A stretch of 64,000 bases of DNA from Candidatus Heimdallarchaeota archaeon LC_3 (GTDB taxonomy: Archaea; Asgardarchaeota; Heimdallarchaeia; Hodarchaeales; LC-3). Of this stretch, positions 9,641-18,487 are shown in pieces. Within the stretch, counting starts at the first letter, position 1, and each line of letters opens with the position of its first letter. The notes under the pieces were generated by a model. It made no database searches and was not told the origin of the DNA. It saw only the letters and a program-made list of their open reading frames with translations. The DNA lies in NCBI GenBank assembly GCA_001940645.1, contig MDVS01000047.1:95933-159932 (forward strand), in the 5' to 3' direction. A program made the translations under genes and the position numbers.

Positions 9641-10165
9641 CTAATTAAATATTATTCCTGGTAATAATTCTAAACCTAAACCATACAATCCAAATATAAT
9701 TCCTGCTACAACAGAAAACACTACCCCGTAAAGGAATAATAATTTCCATTGATTTTCAGTTTTATTTTCATTTTTCAGACCAATTAACCACCAAACAGTA
9801 AACACGAGAAGCATTATTGGTAAGAAATGATAAACATTCACTATTACAGCTGTTCCAGTAACTGGTTCAAACTTATAAACACCAAATTCATTATTTGCAG
9901 TAAAGGCAATAAACAAGAGGTAGGGAAATGCATAAAAAGCTACCATTCCTATTCCAATAAAAATATGCGTTAGTAATCCTACCATGAATTCTGATTCATC
10001 AACAAAGATTGAACCAGTTTCTTCTATAAATATGTAATCATACTGAAAAATTCTGAAAATAAGAAAAAATATTGCGTTAGTAATTATAGTTGCTAATACA
10101 CCAGTGATTAGAACATTTATAAATATATTACCTAAATTAAGAAATTCTAGACTTAGAAGGAGCAT
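9641..10165 (-). CDS. Four-helix membrane protein, unknown
   Basis: The 174-residue protein has about four hydrophobic segments: near residues 10-40, 60-90, 108-130 and 140-165. Short loops separate them, with an acidic loop (YIFIEETGSIFVDESE) between helices one and two. No known transporter motif is present. It is the only membrane protein of the cluster and could anchor the soluble neighbours at the membrane. Its ATG lies 14 bases downstream of the preceding gene's stop, so co-translation is likely. Confidence 0.7.
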   Translation of the reverse strand: MLLLSLEFLNLGNIFINVLITGVLATIITNAIFFLIFRIFQYDYIFIEETGSIFVDESEFMVGLLTHIFIGIGMVAFYAFPYLLFIAFTANNEFGVYKFEPVTGTAVIVNVYHFLPIMLLVFTVWWLIGLKNENKTENQWKLLFLYGVVFSVVAGIIFGLYGLGLELLPGIIFN

Positions 10166-10179
10166 ATTTTTAACCTTTG

Positions 10180-11247
10180 CTATTTTGTCTTTATCTCAAT
10201 ATTATATCCTAAAAAATTGAAAAATCCTTCATATTTTCCATTAATTTCAGGAGGAACATTATAAATGATACTATGACTTAATTCTGGTATTACTTCATTA
10301 TCAACATTTATTGAGAATTTGTAAGACCATTCTTTACTTGTATCAAGATTAATTATAGGACTGAAAGATTTTTCGTGTTGTAATTTACGATCTGAATAAA
10401 TTTTAACTTTATTAATATTTATAGGAAAGTTGGAATCATTTTTTATTTTAGATTGGATTGTCCACTTTTTTAAGTTATCAGATTTTCTCTCTATCTCAAT
10501 TTCTTCACTGATTTCAGTTAAGCAGTTCATTGGATTTAATTGAATGTCACTTAAAGGAGATTCACAAACATAGGAAACTCGAGTTTCTCCGAAAAACAAA
10601 TCCCCTATCAACAATTTTAATTTACTTTTCTGTCTAACTTCTATCTTATCCCCTTTTTTCAGTTGTTTGAACTTGACTATCTTAATAATAATTTCTTCAT
10701 TTTTATCATTAATTCCTTTTGTATAAGAAACTTCTCCTTTCGTTGCATTAAAATCGATAATGTCTCCTTCCAGTTCAGGACTGGCATAAGTCAAATACAA
10801 AATAGGTCTATTAATTAAAATTGTTGTTTCATAGGATAAAGTAACTGTTCTTCCTGGTATTAATAATTTTTGGGGATCTACTGACTTCTGATTATCAATA
10901 TAGAAACCAGATTGGAAAGAAATGGGAGATTTACTTAATTGAAAATTATAATTTTGTACAAAACCTTCCTTAGGATGAAATGCTAAAAATAATAACTGAT
11001 TTGGAATATTAACTAAATCCTTACCTGATAGTGTTATGATAGGTGATATTAGATTTGAGTTTTCAGTTTTATTCAATGCGATTATTTTTCCAAAAGATCG
11101 GGTTGAAAGTTCTTTTTTTGCATTTAAAGACTGTCTATAAGATTCATTGACGAATATTTTATAATTCGAAGGGGATGTATGCTTGATCCATGGTCCTTCA
11201 GGATCTTCACTAATTTTTTTCGGTTTAGATGCAACTACTTTTGCCAT
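10180..11247 (-). CDS. Unknown beta-rich protein of the GTPase-associated cluster
   Basis: A 355-residue soluble protein dominated by alternating polar and hydrophobic residues, as in beta-sandwich domains. The N-terminus is basic (MAKVVASKPKKISEDPEGPW). The last 120 residues contain a segment of the form RKxDxL...NDSNFPININKVKIY, which resembles immunoglobulin-like beta-sandwich repeats and loosely resembles the C-terminal domain of the neighbouring 514-residue protein. There is no signal peptide, so it is probably cytoplasmic. No family is recognised. An AAGGG ribosome site precedes the ATG. The upstream gene ends 39 bases away. Confidence 0.7.
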   Translation of the reverse strand: MAKVVASKPKKISEDPEGPWIKHTSPSNYKIFVNESYRQSLNAKKELSTRSFGKIIALNKTENSNLISPIITLSGKDLVNIPNQLLFLAFHPKEGFVQNYNFQLSKSPISFQSGFYIDNQKSVDPQKLLIPGRTVTLSYETTILINRPILYLTYASPELEGDIIDFNATKGEVSYTKGINDKNEEIIIKIVKFKQLKKGDKIEVRQKSKLKLLIGDLFFGETRVSYVCESPLSDIQLNPMNCLTEISEEIEIERKSDNLKKWTIQSKIKNDSNFPININKVKIYSDRKLQHEKSFSPIINLDTSKEWSYKFSINVDNEVIPELSHSIIYNVPPEINGKYEGFFNFLGYNIEIKTK

Positions 11248-11286
11248 TGTAACCCTTCGTAATAATTTATAGACAATTATTGTTTA

Positions 11287-12831
11287 TTACTCAAATTTTC
11301 CAGCTGATAGTCGCCATTCTATTAAGGGACCTTTGAGTAGTAATTTTACTTTCCTTTTATCTGTTTTTTTATCTTTTTGGTAATAGATTTTCGGTTGATC
11401 AATTTTCCAACCTTCTGGGGAGACATGAGAGATAATGTAGTCTCTGCTATACTCATTATCTAGATTGTTGTCAAATTTCAATTCGATATTTAAGGAATCA
11501 TCAGATGGATTTAAAACAAATTTTCTCGATATTTTTATTTTGACATCTTTTATTTCTTCAAAAGGAAGAATAATTTCTGATTCATCAATTCGACTTTCTT
11601 CTTTTTCTTTTAAGGACGATTTTTCATCTTCTTTTAATAAATCTAATACATTACTTAATTTTTCTTTATTTAATGGAGTTTTACTCTGAGTTCTAACTTT
11701 TATTATCGGTAATTGTTCACTGGATGATTTTGAATTAATTTCTGAATTAAAAATTGGAAGAGAAGATTCTTTCGTTTCTGAAAATTCATCTTCGATTGAT
11801 TTAGAATCAAAAAATTCCTCGTTATCTTGATCAAGTTTATTAGTTATATTCATAACTTCGTTTATTTTAGTACGTAACTTTGCCATTGAAGAACTTGTAT
11901 CATCCTCATCAGAAATTGAATCAGAAGATGATTCAGCAATCGAGACTTGTTGAGAAGGATCAGCATGAAATTTTTGATCAGATTCAGGTAATTCTTGCTT
12001 TTCTAAATCACTATCAGATAGTTTATCTGCTATTTGGTCTTGGATTGAAATTTTTGATTCTGATTCTTCTGAAACTTCAGAATCCAGCTGAGAGATAGTA
12101 ATATCGGATTTTTTTATATCTAGTAATTCTTTTGAAAGAATTTCTTTATTAGCTTCTTTGTCAAGTTCCTGTTGTCGTTTTAATTCCTTATCAGCCTTTA
12201 GAGATTTAGCCTCTTGTAACAAAGAACCAATTTTAGTGGATAATTGATCGATCTCATCTTTTTCCTGTTTAATTGGAACAGTTACCTTTTGATTAATTAT
12301 ATTCTCTGTAGATATCACAGATCTAAGAGATTCTGATATACCAGAAGAATTATCAGAATCCGATTTGTCTAAAGCATTTGATAATTGATCAAATAAAATT
12401 GGTCGATCTTTTCTTTCTAATTGACTTTGATCGGTAGAAGAGTCTTTATCTAATCCAAAGGTTCCGATCTCTTGTTGGGACACTGAATCTCTTCTGGTAA
12501 ATAAATTGGATGGTTTAAGCTCAGGAGAAGTTGATTCAATATTATTTTCGGACTGAGATTCTGACTCTGAGGCATACGTCGGCTGATGTTGTTGATTATT
12601 CTGTCTATTGGCTACAGTTATTTGACTCTGTTGAATGGAAGTTTCTGATTGAGTTTGTGCCCTATTTGAAGAAGGTTGAGTTGTCTCCATATGACTAGTA
12701 GAATATGAAATATCTATATCGTCGCTAGATTTGTTTGATCTCCATTTACTATGTTTGCTAAAGAATTCGTCAGCTATTATCTGCGAAACATTCTTTTTTC
12801 TTTTTCTAGCTAGTTTAATACTATTCAACAC
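11287..12831 (-). CDS. Long disordered Ser/Gln/Asp-rich protein with C-terminal beta domain
   Basis: This 514-residue protein leads the cluster. A short basic helix (SIKLARKRKKNVSQIIADEFF) opens it, followed by nearly 370 residues of low-complexity Ser, Gln, Glu, Asp and Lys with short predicted helices (KIGSLLQEAKSLKADKEL; MAKLRTKINEVMNI). The final 90 residues are ordered-looking beta sequence ending LIEWRLSAGKFE. The design suggests a flexible tether linking a basic, possibly membrane- or nucleic-acid-binding, head to a beta-sandwich tail. The start is uncertain: GTG 12831 and TTG 12828 both overlap the AGGTG, so initiation may lie slightly downstream. No family is recognised. Confidence 0.7.
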   Translation of the reverse strand: MLNSIKLARKRKKNVSQIIADEFFSKHSKWRSNKSSDDIDISYSTSHMETTQPSSNRAQTQSETSIQQSQITVANRQNNQQHQPTYASESESQSENNIESTSPELKPSNLFTRRDSVSQQEIGTFGLDKDSSTDQSQLERKDRPILFDQLSNALDKSDSDNSSGISESLRSVISTENIINQKVTVPIKQEKDEIDQLSTKIGSLLQEAKSLKADKELKRQQELDKEANKEILSKELLDIKKSDITISQLDSEVSEESESKISIQDQIADKLSDSDLEKQELPESDQKFHADPSQQVSIAESSSDSISDEDDTSSSMAKLRTKINEVMNITNKLDQDNEEFFDSKSIEDEFSETKESSLPIFNSEINSKSSSEQLPIIKVRTQSKTPLNKEKLSNVLDLLKEDEKSSLKEKEESRIDESEIILPFEEIKDVKIKISRKFVLNPSDDSLNIELKFDNNLDNEYSRDYIISHVSPEGWKIDQPKIYYQKDKKTDKRKVKLLLKGPLIEWRLSAGKFE

Positions 12832-12966
12832 CTAATGATGAATAATTTTATTTTCAATCCATTTTTTCAATGAATGACATATAAATTTGTATGTATTTTA
12901 ATTTCCTTTCAAGATTGTATCTTAGTAAAATAACAAAATTCCCTTAACCTAAATTTTTTTCAACAT

Positions 12967-14904
12967 TTAAGGACGATATTTTTCTCCTAGTATCGAAATC
13001 AGATCAGCAGAATGCTCAATGTTATCAGCACCGTCTTCTAAAGCTTCAGCACATTCTTTGATTGTGGTCATAATAGTAAATCTTCCATCTATTGCGAATT
13101 CTGCCTCATTTTTATATAATTGATAAAGTACTCTAGAATACTTTCGATCGAACTCAGATTCCAATTTACTGATATCCTTCGTCACTTGAACTGCTAGATA
13201 GATTTTTTCTTCTAGGAAAACCATAGATTTAACTAATTCTTCCATCAGAACTGGCAGAGAAAAACCCATTGCAGATAAAGAAGTAACTACACGCTCCGGA
13301 ACTTTAGGTATTTGAATATATTGTAATTTAGTAGCTGCAATCACTGCACGACCAGCAATATAATCATTAACTCTAAGTAAATCTAAGAATAGAGCATCAT
13401 CAGCTGATGGTAAAAGACTCTGCATTAAGGATTTCCGAATGGACCTTTTTAGTTTATCTGCATCAGATTCTAATGATTCAGCTTCTTTTACTAATTCAAT
13501 TACTTTCACACGATTATGAATATTTTCTTCTGTAAATGCCGAACTTGATACTTTCACTATTTTCTCAGCTAATTTTGCGTGTTCAATAACTGAATCCAAC
13601 AAAATCCAAGACGGTCTTGATTCACGTAAGAAAATAAGTTGTAACACAGCTGTAATAAATAATAAAATAGCTATTAAAATCCCTACATACATTAATTTTT
13701 CCAACTCTCCTCCCAGCATCCAAGCTGCAATACATACTATGAAAGGTGCAGTAAAATATCCTAAATCTCTTATACTTCTCAGTAGTCCAATCATTTCTCC
13801 TTGAACGGGTCTTACTACTATATCAATTACGATAACCGTTAATATTGGATAGAACATTCCCGTTCCGAAACCTAGAACTATACTTGAAATAATTAAAAGG
13901 TAAAAATCTAATGAAACTGCAATACCAAATAATCCTAATGATGTAAAGAAAAATCCATAGAAAACTAATCCTTTTCGACCAAATATGTCTGAGGTTTTTG
14001 AAGAAATTAGCATCATAATAGCCCAAGACGCTGTGTAAGCGGAAATTATTAAGGAAATTTCAAATACTGTTAGAGAATTTTGATTTGTAAGAATTTTGGT
14101 CGTTAAAAACAAAGGAAGAATCCATACATAGGCATCAGCAAATTTACCAATATGCGCAAACAGAAAGATTGCTGCAACTCTAGGACGCATGATAAAAAGT
14201 CTAAGTGAATAACGCTGTTGATCTCTCTTCACTTTAATTTCTTTTGGAGTCTTTTTACCTGTTACACGTCTTTGAGATAAGGCAATTATTAAAGCAAACG
14301 CAGAAATAAATATAGCAAAAATATAAGGAAGATAGAAGTTAGTATTATTTGCTGAAAGATAACCAGTAACAATTGCACCGATTGTGTAACCTGAATATAC
14401 TGAAGATTCCATTAATCCTACCGAAAAACCCTTTGACTGGGTAGAGAATAAATTAGTTAATCTAATTGTTCCTGCAACAAAAAATAATCCTTCAGTGATT
14501 CCAAATAATCCAGTTGCTAAGCCCAATAAGATCCCACTAAATAAACCTGGAATAAAATTTGACATTAATATTGCCAATAATACACTAATAGCACCAGAGA
14601 TAGAAAAAAAAGCACCAATTCTCATCACAGTAATTGCGGATGATTTATCGGTGCCTAAACCTCCTAGCCAATCTGCTAAAGATTTTGCTAAGCCAAAAGG
14701 AGCTAAACTTAATGCAAGGGTTAACCAAACTTCTAACGGTGCTTTAATTCCTGCACCTAATAAATCTCCAAAACCGGATCCGGTCAGCTCTTTATACAAT
14801 ATACTCAATAAAGCACGATGAATACCTGAACTTACACTAATCACCAATAACATTAAAACAATTATTAGCTTAGCAAAAGTTTTAGATGTAGTTACTGTTG
14901 ACAT
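12967..14904 (-). CDS. MFS transporter fused to C-terminal PhoU/DUF47 domain
   Basis: The 645-residue protein has about 12 membrane helices through residue 430, arranged as a major facilitator transporter, with a typical loop motif (SDIFGRKG) between helices of the second half. The C-terminal 210 residues are soluble and helical and resemble DUF47/PhoU-related proteins (ELVKEAESLESDADKLKRSIRKSL; DISKLESEFDRKY; AEALEDGADNIEHSADLI). DUF47 and PhoU proteins usually regulate phosphate transporters as separate polypeptides, so phosphate or another anion is a reasonable substrate guess. The fusion is the unusual feature. No Shine-Dalgarno is seen before the ATG. It is transcribed alone. Confidence 0.85.
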   Translation of the reverse strand: MSTVTTSKTFAKLIIVLMLLVISVSSGIHRALLSILYKELTGSGFGDLLGAGIKAPLEVWLTLALSLAPFGLAKSLADWLGGLGTDKSSAITVMRIGAFFSISGAISVLLAILMSNFIPGLFSGILLGLATGLFGITEGLFFVAGTIRLTNLFSTQSKGFSVGLMESSVYSGYTIGAIVTGYLSANNTNFYLPYIFAIFISAFALIIALSQRRVTGKKTPKEIKVKRDQQRYSLRLFIMRPRVAAIFLFAHIGKFADAYVWILPLFLTTKILTNQNSLTVFEISLIISAYTASWAIMMLISSKTSDIFGRKGLVFYGFFFTSLGLFGIAVSLDFYLLIISSIVLGFGTGMFYPILTVIVIDIVVRPVQGEMIGLLRSIRDLGYFTAPFIVCIAAWMLGGELEKLMYVGILIAILLFITAVLQLIFLRESRPSWILLDSVIEHAKLAEKIVKVSSSAFTEENIHNRVKVIELVKEAESLESDADKLKRSIRKSLMQSLLPSADDALFLDLLRVNDYIAGRAVIAATKLQYIQIPKVPERVVTSLSAMGFSLPVLMEELVKSMVFLEEKIYLAVQVTKDISKLESEFDRKYSRVLYQLYKNEAEFAIDGRFTIMTTIKECAEALEDGADNIEHSADLISILGEKYRP

Positions 14905-15118
14905 CGATATTCAAGGCCAGAGTATAAGATAATTAAAATTCTTTACACTATTTAATAAGAAATTATTCAATAAAATAGCGTAGATAAAATTATCAAAAAG
15001 AGTGTTAAAAAAAATATTGAAATAGTCTTTGAGGAAGAAAAATACTAAAAAAAATTAAATATTATGCTAGTTCTTAATCAAGACTTGCAATGAATGAGTA
15101 TATAAATACAGTAGAAAA

Positions 15119-15392
15119 TTATAAAGGTTTATCATGCAATTGAATAAGTTCCGTTTGAAAATTTAGTTCAGGGGGATTAATGAAAATAGCATCCACCGGA
15201 CAAAAGACTTCACACGCAAAACACTGTAAGCATAAACTATCATTCAATACATGCACGATACCTTGTGCGTTAGACACTGGAAGGATGATCATTTCGAACT
15301 TCGAGAATGTCAGCAGGACAACTCTTAACACATATTGCTTTATCTGAGCCCCCACACCCTGTACAGGCATTAATTATATCTACTATTACCAT
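15119..15392 (-). pseudogene. 2x[4Fe-4S] ferredoxin paired with geranylgeranyl reductase, frameshifted
   Basis: From the ATG at 15392 (GGTGA just upstream) the first frame encodes MVIVDIINACTGCGG, then CVKSCPADILEV, and stops shortly after HPSSV. The second frame continues the same protein with SNAQGIVHVLND and CLQCFACEVFCPVDAI to the stop at 15119. Together they make a roughly 90-residue ferredoxin with eight cluster cysteines. One extra base near 15255-15265 would explain the shift. Ferredoxins of this kind supply electrons to archaeal geranylgeranyl reductase, and this gene starts 16 bases after that gene's stop. Either both genes are decaying or the assembly carries errors here. Confidence 0.7.
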
Positions 15393-15407
15393 TTTTTTCA
15401 CCAGAAA

Positions 15408-16656
15408 TTAAAATCCCCACTTTCCAGATAAAGACATACCATCAACAGCTTTTTTATATTCTTTCCAGTTTGCTCGAATATCTTTATCCATAAATGCCCT
15501 TAAAGTTAATAATTTTTCTCTAAACCAAGGAATACCTGATACTTGTCCAACTTTATCGACATCAGCAAAATTGCCCATTATTTCAAGCTCTTTATTACTA
15601 AATTTTTTATAAAACAAATTTCTCCCTTCATAAATTCTCTTATTGAATGGTTTCTCTTTGCGCCATTTAGATTCGTACAACATTAGACTTTTTTCTGAGA
15701 AATTAGGATCTTTTTGAGAAACTTTTGCAATAGTATCTCCAGCTAATCTACCAGTAAGTATCGCAATAGAGATTCCACCGTAAAAAAAAGGATTAGTAAA
15801 TCCAGCAGCATCTCCTGTAACAACTAATCTATTAGAGACAGTTTTTTGAGGTGGTTGTTCTTCGGCAGGAATAATGCCGCCGATAAGAGACACTTTCTCG
15901 AATTTGGTATTCAACATTTTCTCCATTCTCTGCATTAGCTTTTCTAATCGCTTTGCAGGCTCAAACACTTGTCGACAGACCAATCCAATTTTTGAATACT
16001 CTTTTTTTGGAAAGAGCCAGGAATATCCATAAGGAGTTAACTCGTGATCGAAATAGAAATCAAGTGTATCTGAAAATTTCCCTTTAACTATGTATTCAAC
16101 AGCATTTACATGCTTTGTTGGCAACCTCAAGCCGTGAGCACGACCAATCCGTCCAGCAGGACCATCAGCTGCAACTACAACTTTAGCTTTAACTGAATAT
16201 GGGAAATTTCCTTCAGATGTTCTGATTGTTGCTTCAACGCCATGTTTATCTATAGAAACATTAGTTACTTTTGATTTTGTTCTAATTTCTACCCCTTTTT
16301 CTTCAGCTTCTTTAGCAAACATTTGATCAAACTTGGTTCTATCCACTAAAAGTGCAGAATTTCCGCCAAGCATTTGATATTTTTGCATGTTCCAAGTTAC
16401 CATTTTCAATCCCTCCAAAATAAAATTTCTGATTAGAAAATTGAACATCAACAAAATCATTGTTTTTATAATCAATATTATGATATTCAAGTAATTGTTG
16501 ACTAATACCCTCACCACATTGAACTGGTACACCTACCTCCTGGTGTTCCTCAAACACTATCGTCTTTAAACCTGATTCAGCAGTTTTAGTAGCTGTATTA
16601 GTACCAGCAGGACCAGCTCCCACAACTATAACATCGAATGATTCCATAGCTATCAA
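15408..16656 (-). pseudogene. Geranylgeranyl reductase family flavoprotein, frameshifted
   Basis: The enzyme saturates the isoprenoid chains of archaeal membrane lipids using FAD and reduced ferredoxin. The first frame (ATG at 16647 is a better start than TTG 16656) gives the dinucleotide-binding VVGAGPAGTNTA and the PVQCGEGIS motif, then shifts. The second frame resumes at about 16420 with MVTWNMQKYQMLGG and runs to 15408, including AADGPAGRIGR and the second FAD motif VVTGDAAGFTNPFFYGGI. A single extra base near 16410-16430 accounts for the break. Total length would be about 410 residues, normal for the family. It is followed by its ferredoxin partner in an apparent operon. Confidence 0.8.
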
Positions 16657-16823
16657 ATATTGCTAATCAATTAGTTAGTAAATAATTTATTGGTTTTTTA
16701 GTTGTCTGCATATATTAATGGAAATTAATTTATCATTTAAATCTAGCAATATTGGGAAGTTAGTCATATTAAAGTAATTATCGTTCTTACCAAATCATAG
16801 TTTTTTCTAGGAGTAAAATTAAA

Positions 16824-17204
16824 ATGGCAATGTTTGAAGTTTTTAATTGGACAGCTAATACATTAGCACTTCCTCAACATGAATCCGTTATATCTAAATA
16901 TATGTTTGTTTTGAAACTATTGAAAACAAAAATAGGTAAATTACAATCAGTTAGATATTTCTCTCAAGCATATGGTGGAGATAGTTCTCCTCTTGGTGGA
17001 CGTACTCTTATGTTAGAATATGACGATTTTAAATCTTATGAAGAATTTCAAGTTGAATTAAACAAAAGAGAGGATTTTCAAGGATTTCAACAAGCATGGG
17101 GAAAATTAATTCTTCCCTCTACATTAAGAGCCAGTGTACTGATGGACCGCAACCGTGGTGAATGGATCGATTCGATGACTGAAGAAAAACAGGAATATGA
17201 GTAA
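16824..17204 (+). CDS. Small unknown alpha-beta protein
   Basis: A 126-residue soluble protein with two aromatic-rich halves. Strand-like stretches (SVRYFSQAY, RTLMLEYDDF) and helices (ISKYMFVLKLLKTKIG, YEEFQVELNKREDFQGFQQAW) fit a dimeric alpha-beta barrel (ferredoxin-like) fold of the ABM/EthD kind. That is a structural guess only. AGGAG is present ten bases before the ATG. It is followed by an ABM-domain protein and a thiamine-binding-type protein, both with ferredoxin-like folds, so the three may form a small operon. No catalytic residues can be named. Confidence 0.6.
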   Translation: MAMFEVFNWTANTLALPQHESVISKYMFVLKLLKTKIGKLQSVRYFSQAYGGDSSPLGGRTLMLEYDDFKSYEEFQVELNKREDFQGFQQAWGKLILPSTLRASVLMDRNRGEWIDSMTEEKQEYE

Positions 17205-17227
17205 TTACGACGAAATATGAGAATAAA

Positions 17228-17289
17228 TATGGTTACCATAGTAATTAAGATCAATTATTCAATGCAATGTATGGAACATGGTTACCATA
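17228..17289. repeat. Pair of TATGGTTACCATA near-palindromes, 50 bases apart
   Basis: TATGGTTACCATA at 17228-17240 is a palindrome around a single central T. ATGGTTACCATA recurs at 17278-17289. The two copies are 50 bases apart centre to centre, just upstream of the ABM domain. They could be paired operator half-sites, or the trace of a small duplication at the gene's 5-prime end. Neither copy has been seen elsewhere in the window by eye. Confidence 0.4.
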
Positions 17290-17649
17290 ACAAATACGAC
17301 GGATTATGAGTTATCGAAACTAAGTTTTATAATACAATTAAGTTCTATGCTTATTATATTGTTTAGCTTAGTTATTGTTAGTATGTCAGTTAAAAAAGGT
17401 TATATCGATCGAGTTAGCGAAATCCTTAAAGAAATTGTGAATCTGATGAGTGAAGCTGACGGTTGTATTAGCGTTCAATTAGCTCAAGACGTTATAAACC
17501 ACGATAAATTTAAAATCTATGAAAAATGGGAATCAGAAGAAAAACAAAAGGAATTTCTTACTCTGTTAAGGGAAAATGGCCTTTTTTCACAATTAATTGC
17601 TAATTTGGATGACATGCCGTCTTCTGAAACTTATAAAACAAAAAACTAA
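17278..17649 (+). CDS. ABM-domain protein (antibiotic biosynthesis monooxygenase-like)
   Basis: The last 90 residues fit the ABM alpha-beta barrel family: VSMSVKKGYIDRVSEILKEI, ADGCISVQLAQDV, FKIYEKWESEEKQKEFL. Members are small heme- or cofactor-free oxygenases or scavengers, and the substrate is unknown. The first 23-35 residues encoded from ATG 17278 do not fit the family, and their region carries a repeated palindrome. TTG at 17359 or ATG at 17383 would begin the domain more naturally, making the protein 89-97 residues. No clear Shine-Dalgarno decides between them. Confidence 0.6.
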   Translation: MVTITNTTDYELSKLSFIIQLSSMLIILFSLVIVSMSVKKGYIDRVSEILKEIVNLMSEADGCISVQLAQDVINHDKFKIYEKWESEEKQKEFLTLLRENGLFSQLIANLDDMPSSETYKTKN

Positions 17650-17702
17650 TTCAAATTTATTGATTATTGAATAACAAATTCAATATTTTTGGTAAATGAA
17701 AT

Positions 17703-18008
17703 ATGGTAGACTCAAGTATTATTGCAGAATTAACGTTATCACCTAGATCACCGAATTCTGTTAGTTTATCAAAGCCAATTAAAGAAGCATTAAAAATTTT
17801 GAATAAGATTGAAGGTTTAACTTTAGAAACTCATGCTATGGGAACTAATATTCAATGTAATAGTCTTGATTTGCTATTTAATGCAATAAAACAAGTTCAA
17901 GAATTCTTAATTCAAGATTATCCAAGAGTCGTTACAACACTAAAAATTGATCAAAGAACAGATAAACCAGATAGAAGGATGAGAGATAAGATTAATTCTG
18001 TCAAATAA
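17703..18008 (+). CDS. MTH1187/YkoF-type thiamine-binding family protein
   Basis: The 101-residue protein matches the MTH1187 family (UPF0045): IIAELTLSPRSPNSVSLSKPIKEALKIL, LETHAMGTNIQ and LDLLFNAIKQVQEFL are characteristic. These proteins have a ferredoxin-like fold, form tetramers and, in the related YkoF, bind thiamine. The length is typical. It lies 53 bases after the ABM gene on the same strand and converges with csaA four bases past its stop. Confidence 0.8.
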   Translation: MVDSSIIAELTLSPRSPNSVSLSKPIKEALKILNKIEGLTLETHAMGTNIQCNSLDLLFNAIKQVQEFLIQDYPRVVTTLKIDQRTDKPDRRMRDKINSVK

Positions 18009-18012
18009 TTAT

Positions 18013-18360
18013 TTAATATACTCTTGTTCCATTTTCTACCTTTCGTTCGGGTTGTAATATGACAACTCCCTCATCACTATCTAATCCAAGTGTTAAAAAC
18101 TCTGATTTAAAACCTGCTATTCTTTTTGAAGAAAAATTAGTGACTGCTAATATTTGTTTGCCTAACAAATCATTTTTTGAATAAACTCGGGTTAATTGTG
18201 CCGCAGTTTGCTTTATACCTAATTCCTTTCCAAAATCAACCCAAATCTTATAACTTGGATTACGTGCCTCTGGAAAATCTTCAATTTTTTTAATTGTCCC
18301 GCAATTGATATTTGCTTTAAAAAAGTCACTAACTGTTAAATTTTTTTGAAGGTTGTTCAT
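18013..18360 (-). CDS. csaA: CsaA-like tRNA-binding-domain protein
   Basis: A 115-residue protein consisting of one EMAP-II/Trbp111-type OB-fold, as found in CsaA and at the ends of some aminoacyl-tRNA synthetases. Typical features are the DFFKANINCGTIKKIEDFPEARNPSYKIWVDFG start and the LLGKQILAVTNFSSKRIAGFKSEFLTLG core, followed by VILQPERKVENGTRVY. CsaA dimers bind tRNA elbows and have been linked to chaperone activity in bacteria. The gene stands alone on its strand. Confidence 0.9.
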   Translation of the reverse strand: MNNLQKNLTVSDFFKANINCGTIKKIEDFPEARNPSYKIWVDFGKELGIKQTAAQLTRVYSKNDLLGKQILAVTNFSSKRIAGFKSEFLTLGLDSDEGVVILQPERKVENGTRVY

Positions 18361-18487
18361 GAAATTTGAACCTTATTTTTAATAATTTAACTTTGTTGTC
18401 TACTTTGTGTCATTGAAGTACTTCATAGTTACAAAGCTATTTAAATTCACAAAGTACTACTATGACATAGAATAAAGGTGATGTCAA

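Noticed and set aside
12825..12839. Near-cognate start for the 514-residue protein
   Set aside because: AGGTG overlaps both GTG and TTG, and the codon six bases later is AGT, which is not near-cognate, so the case does not support the pattern.
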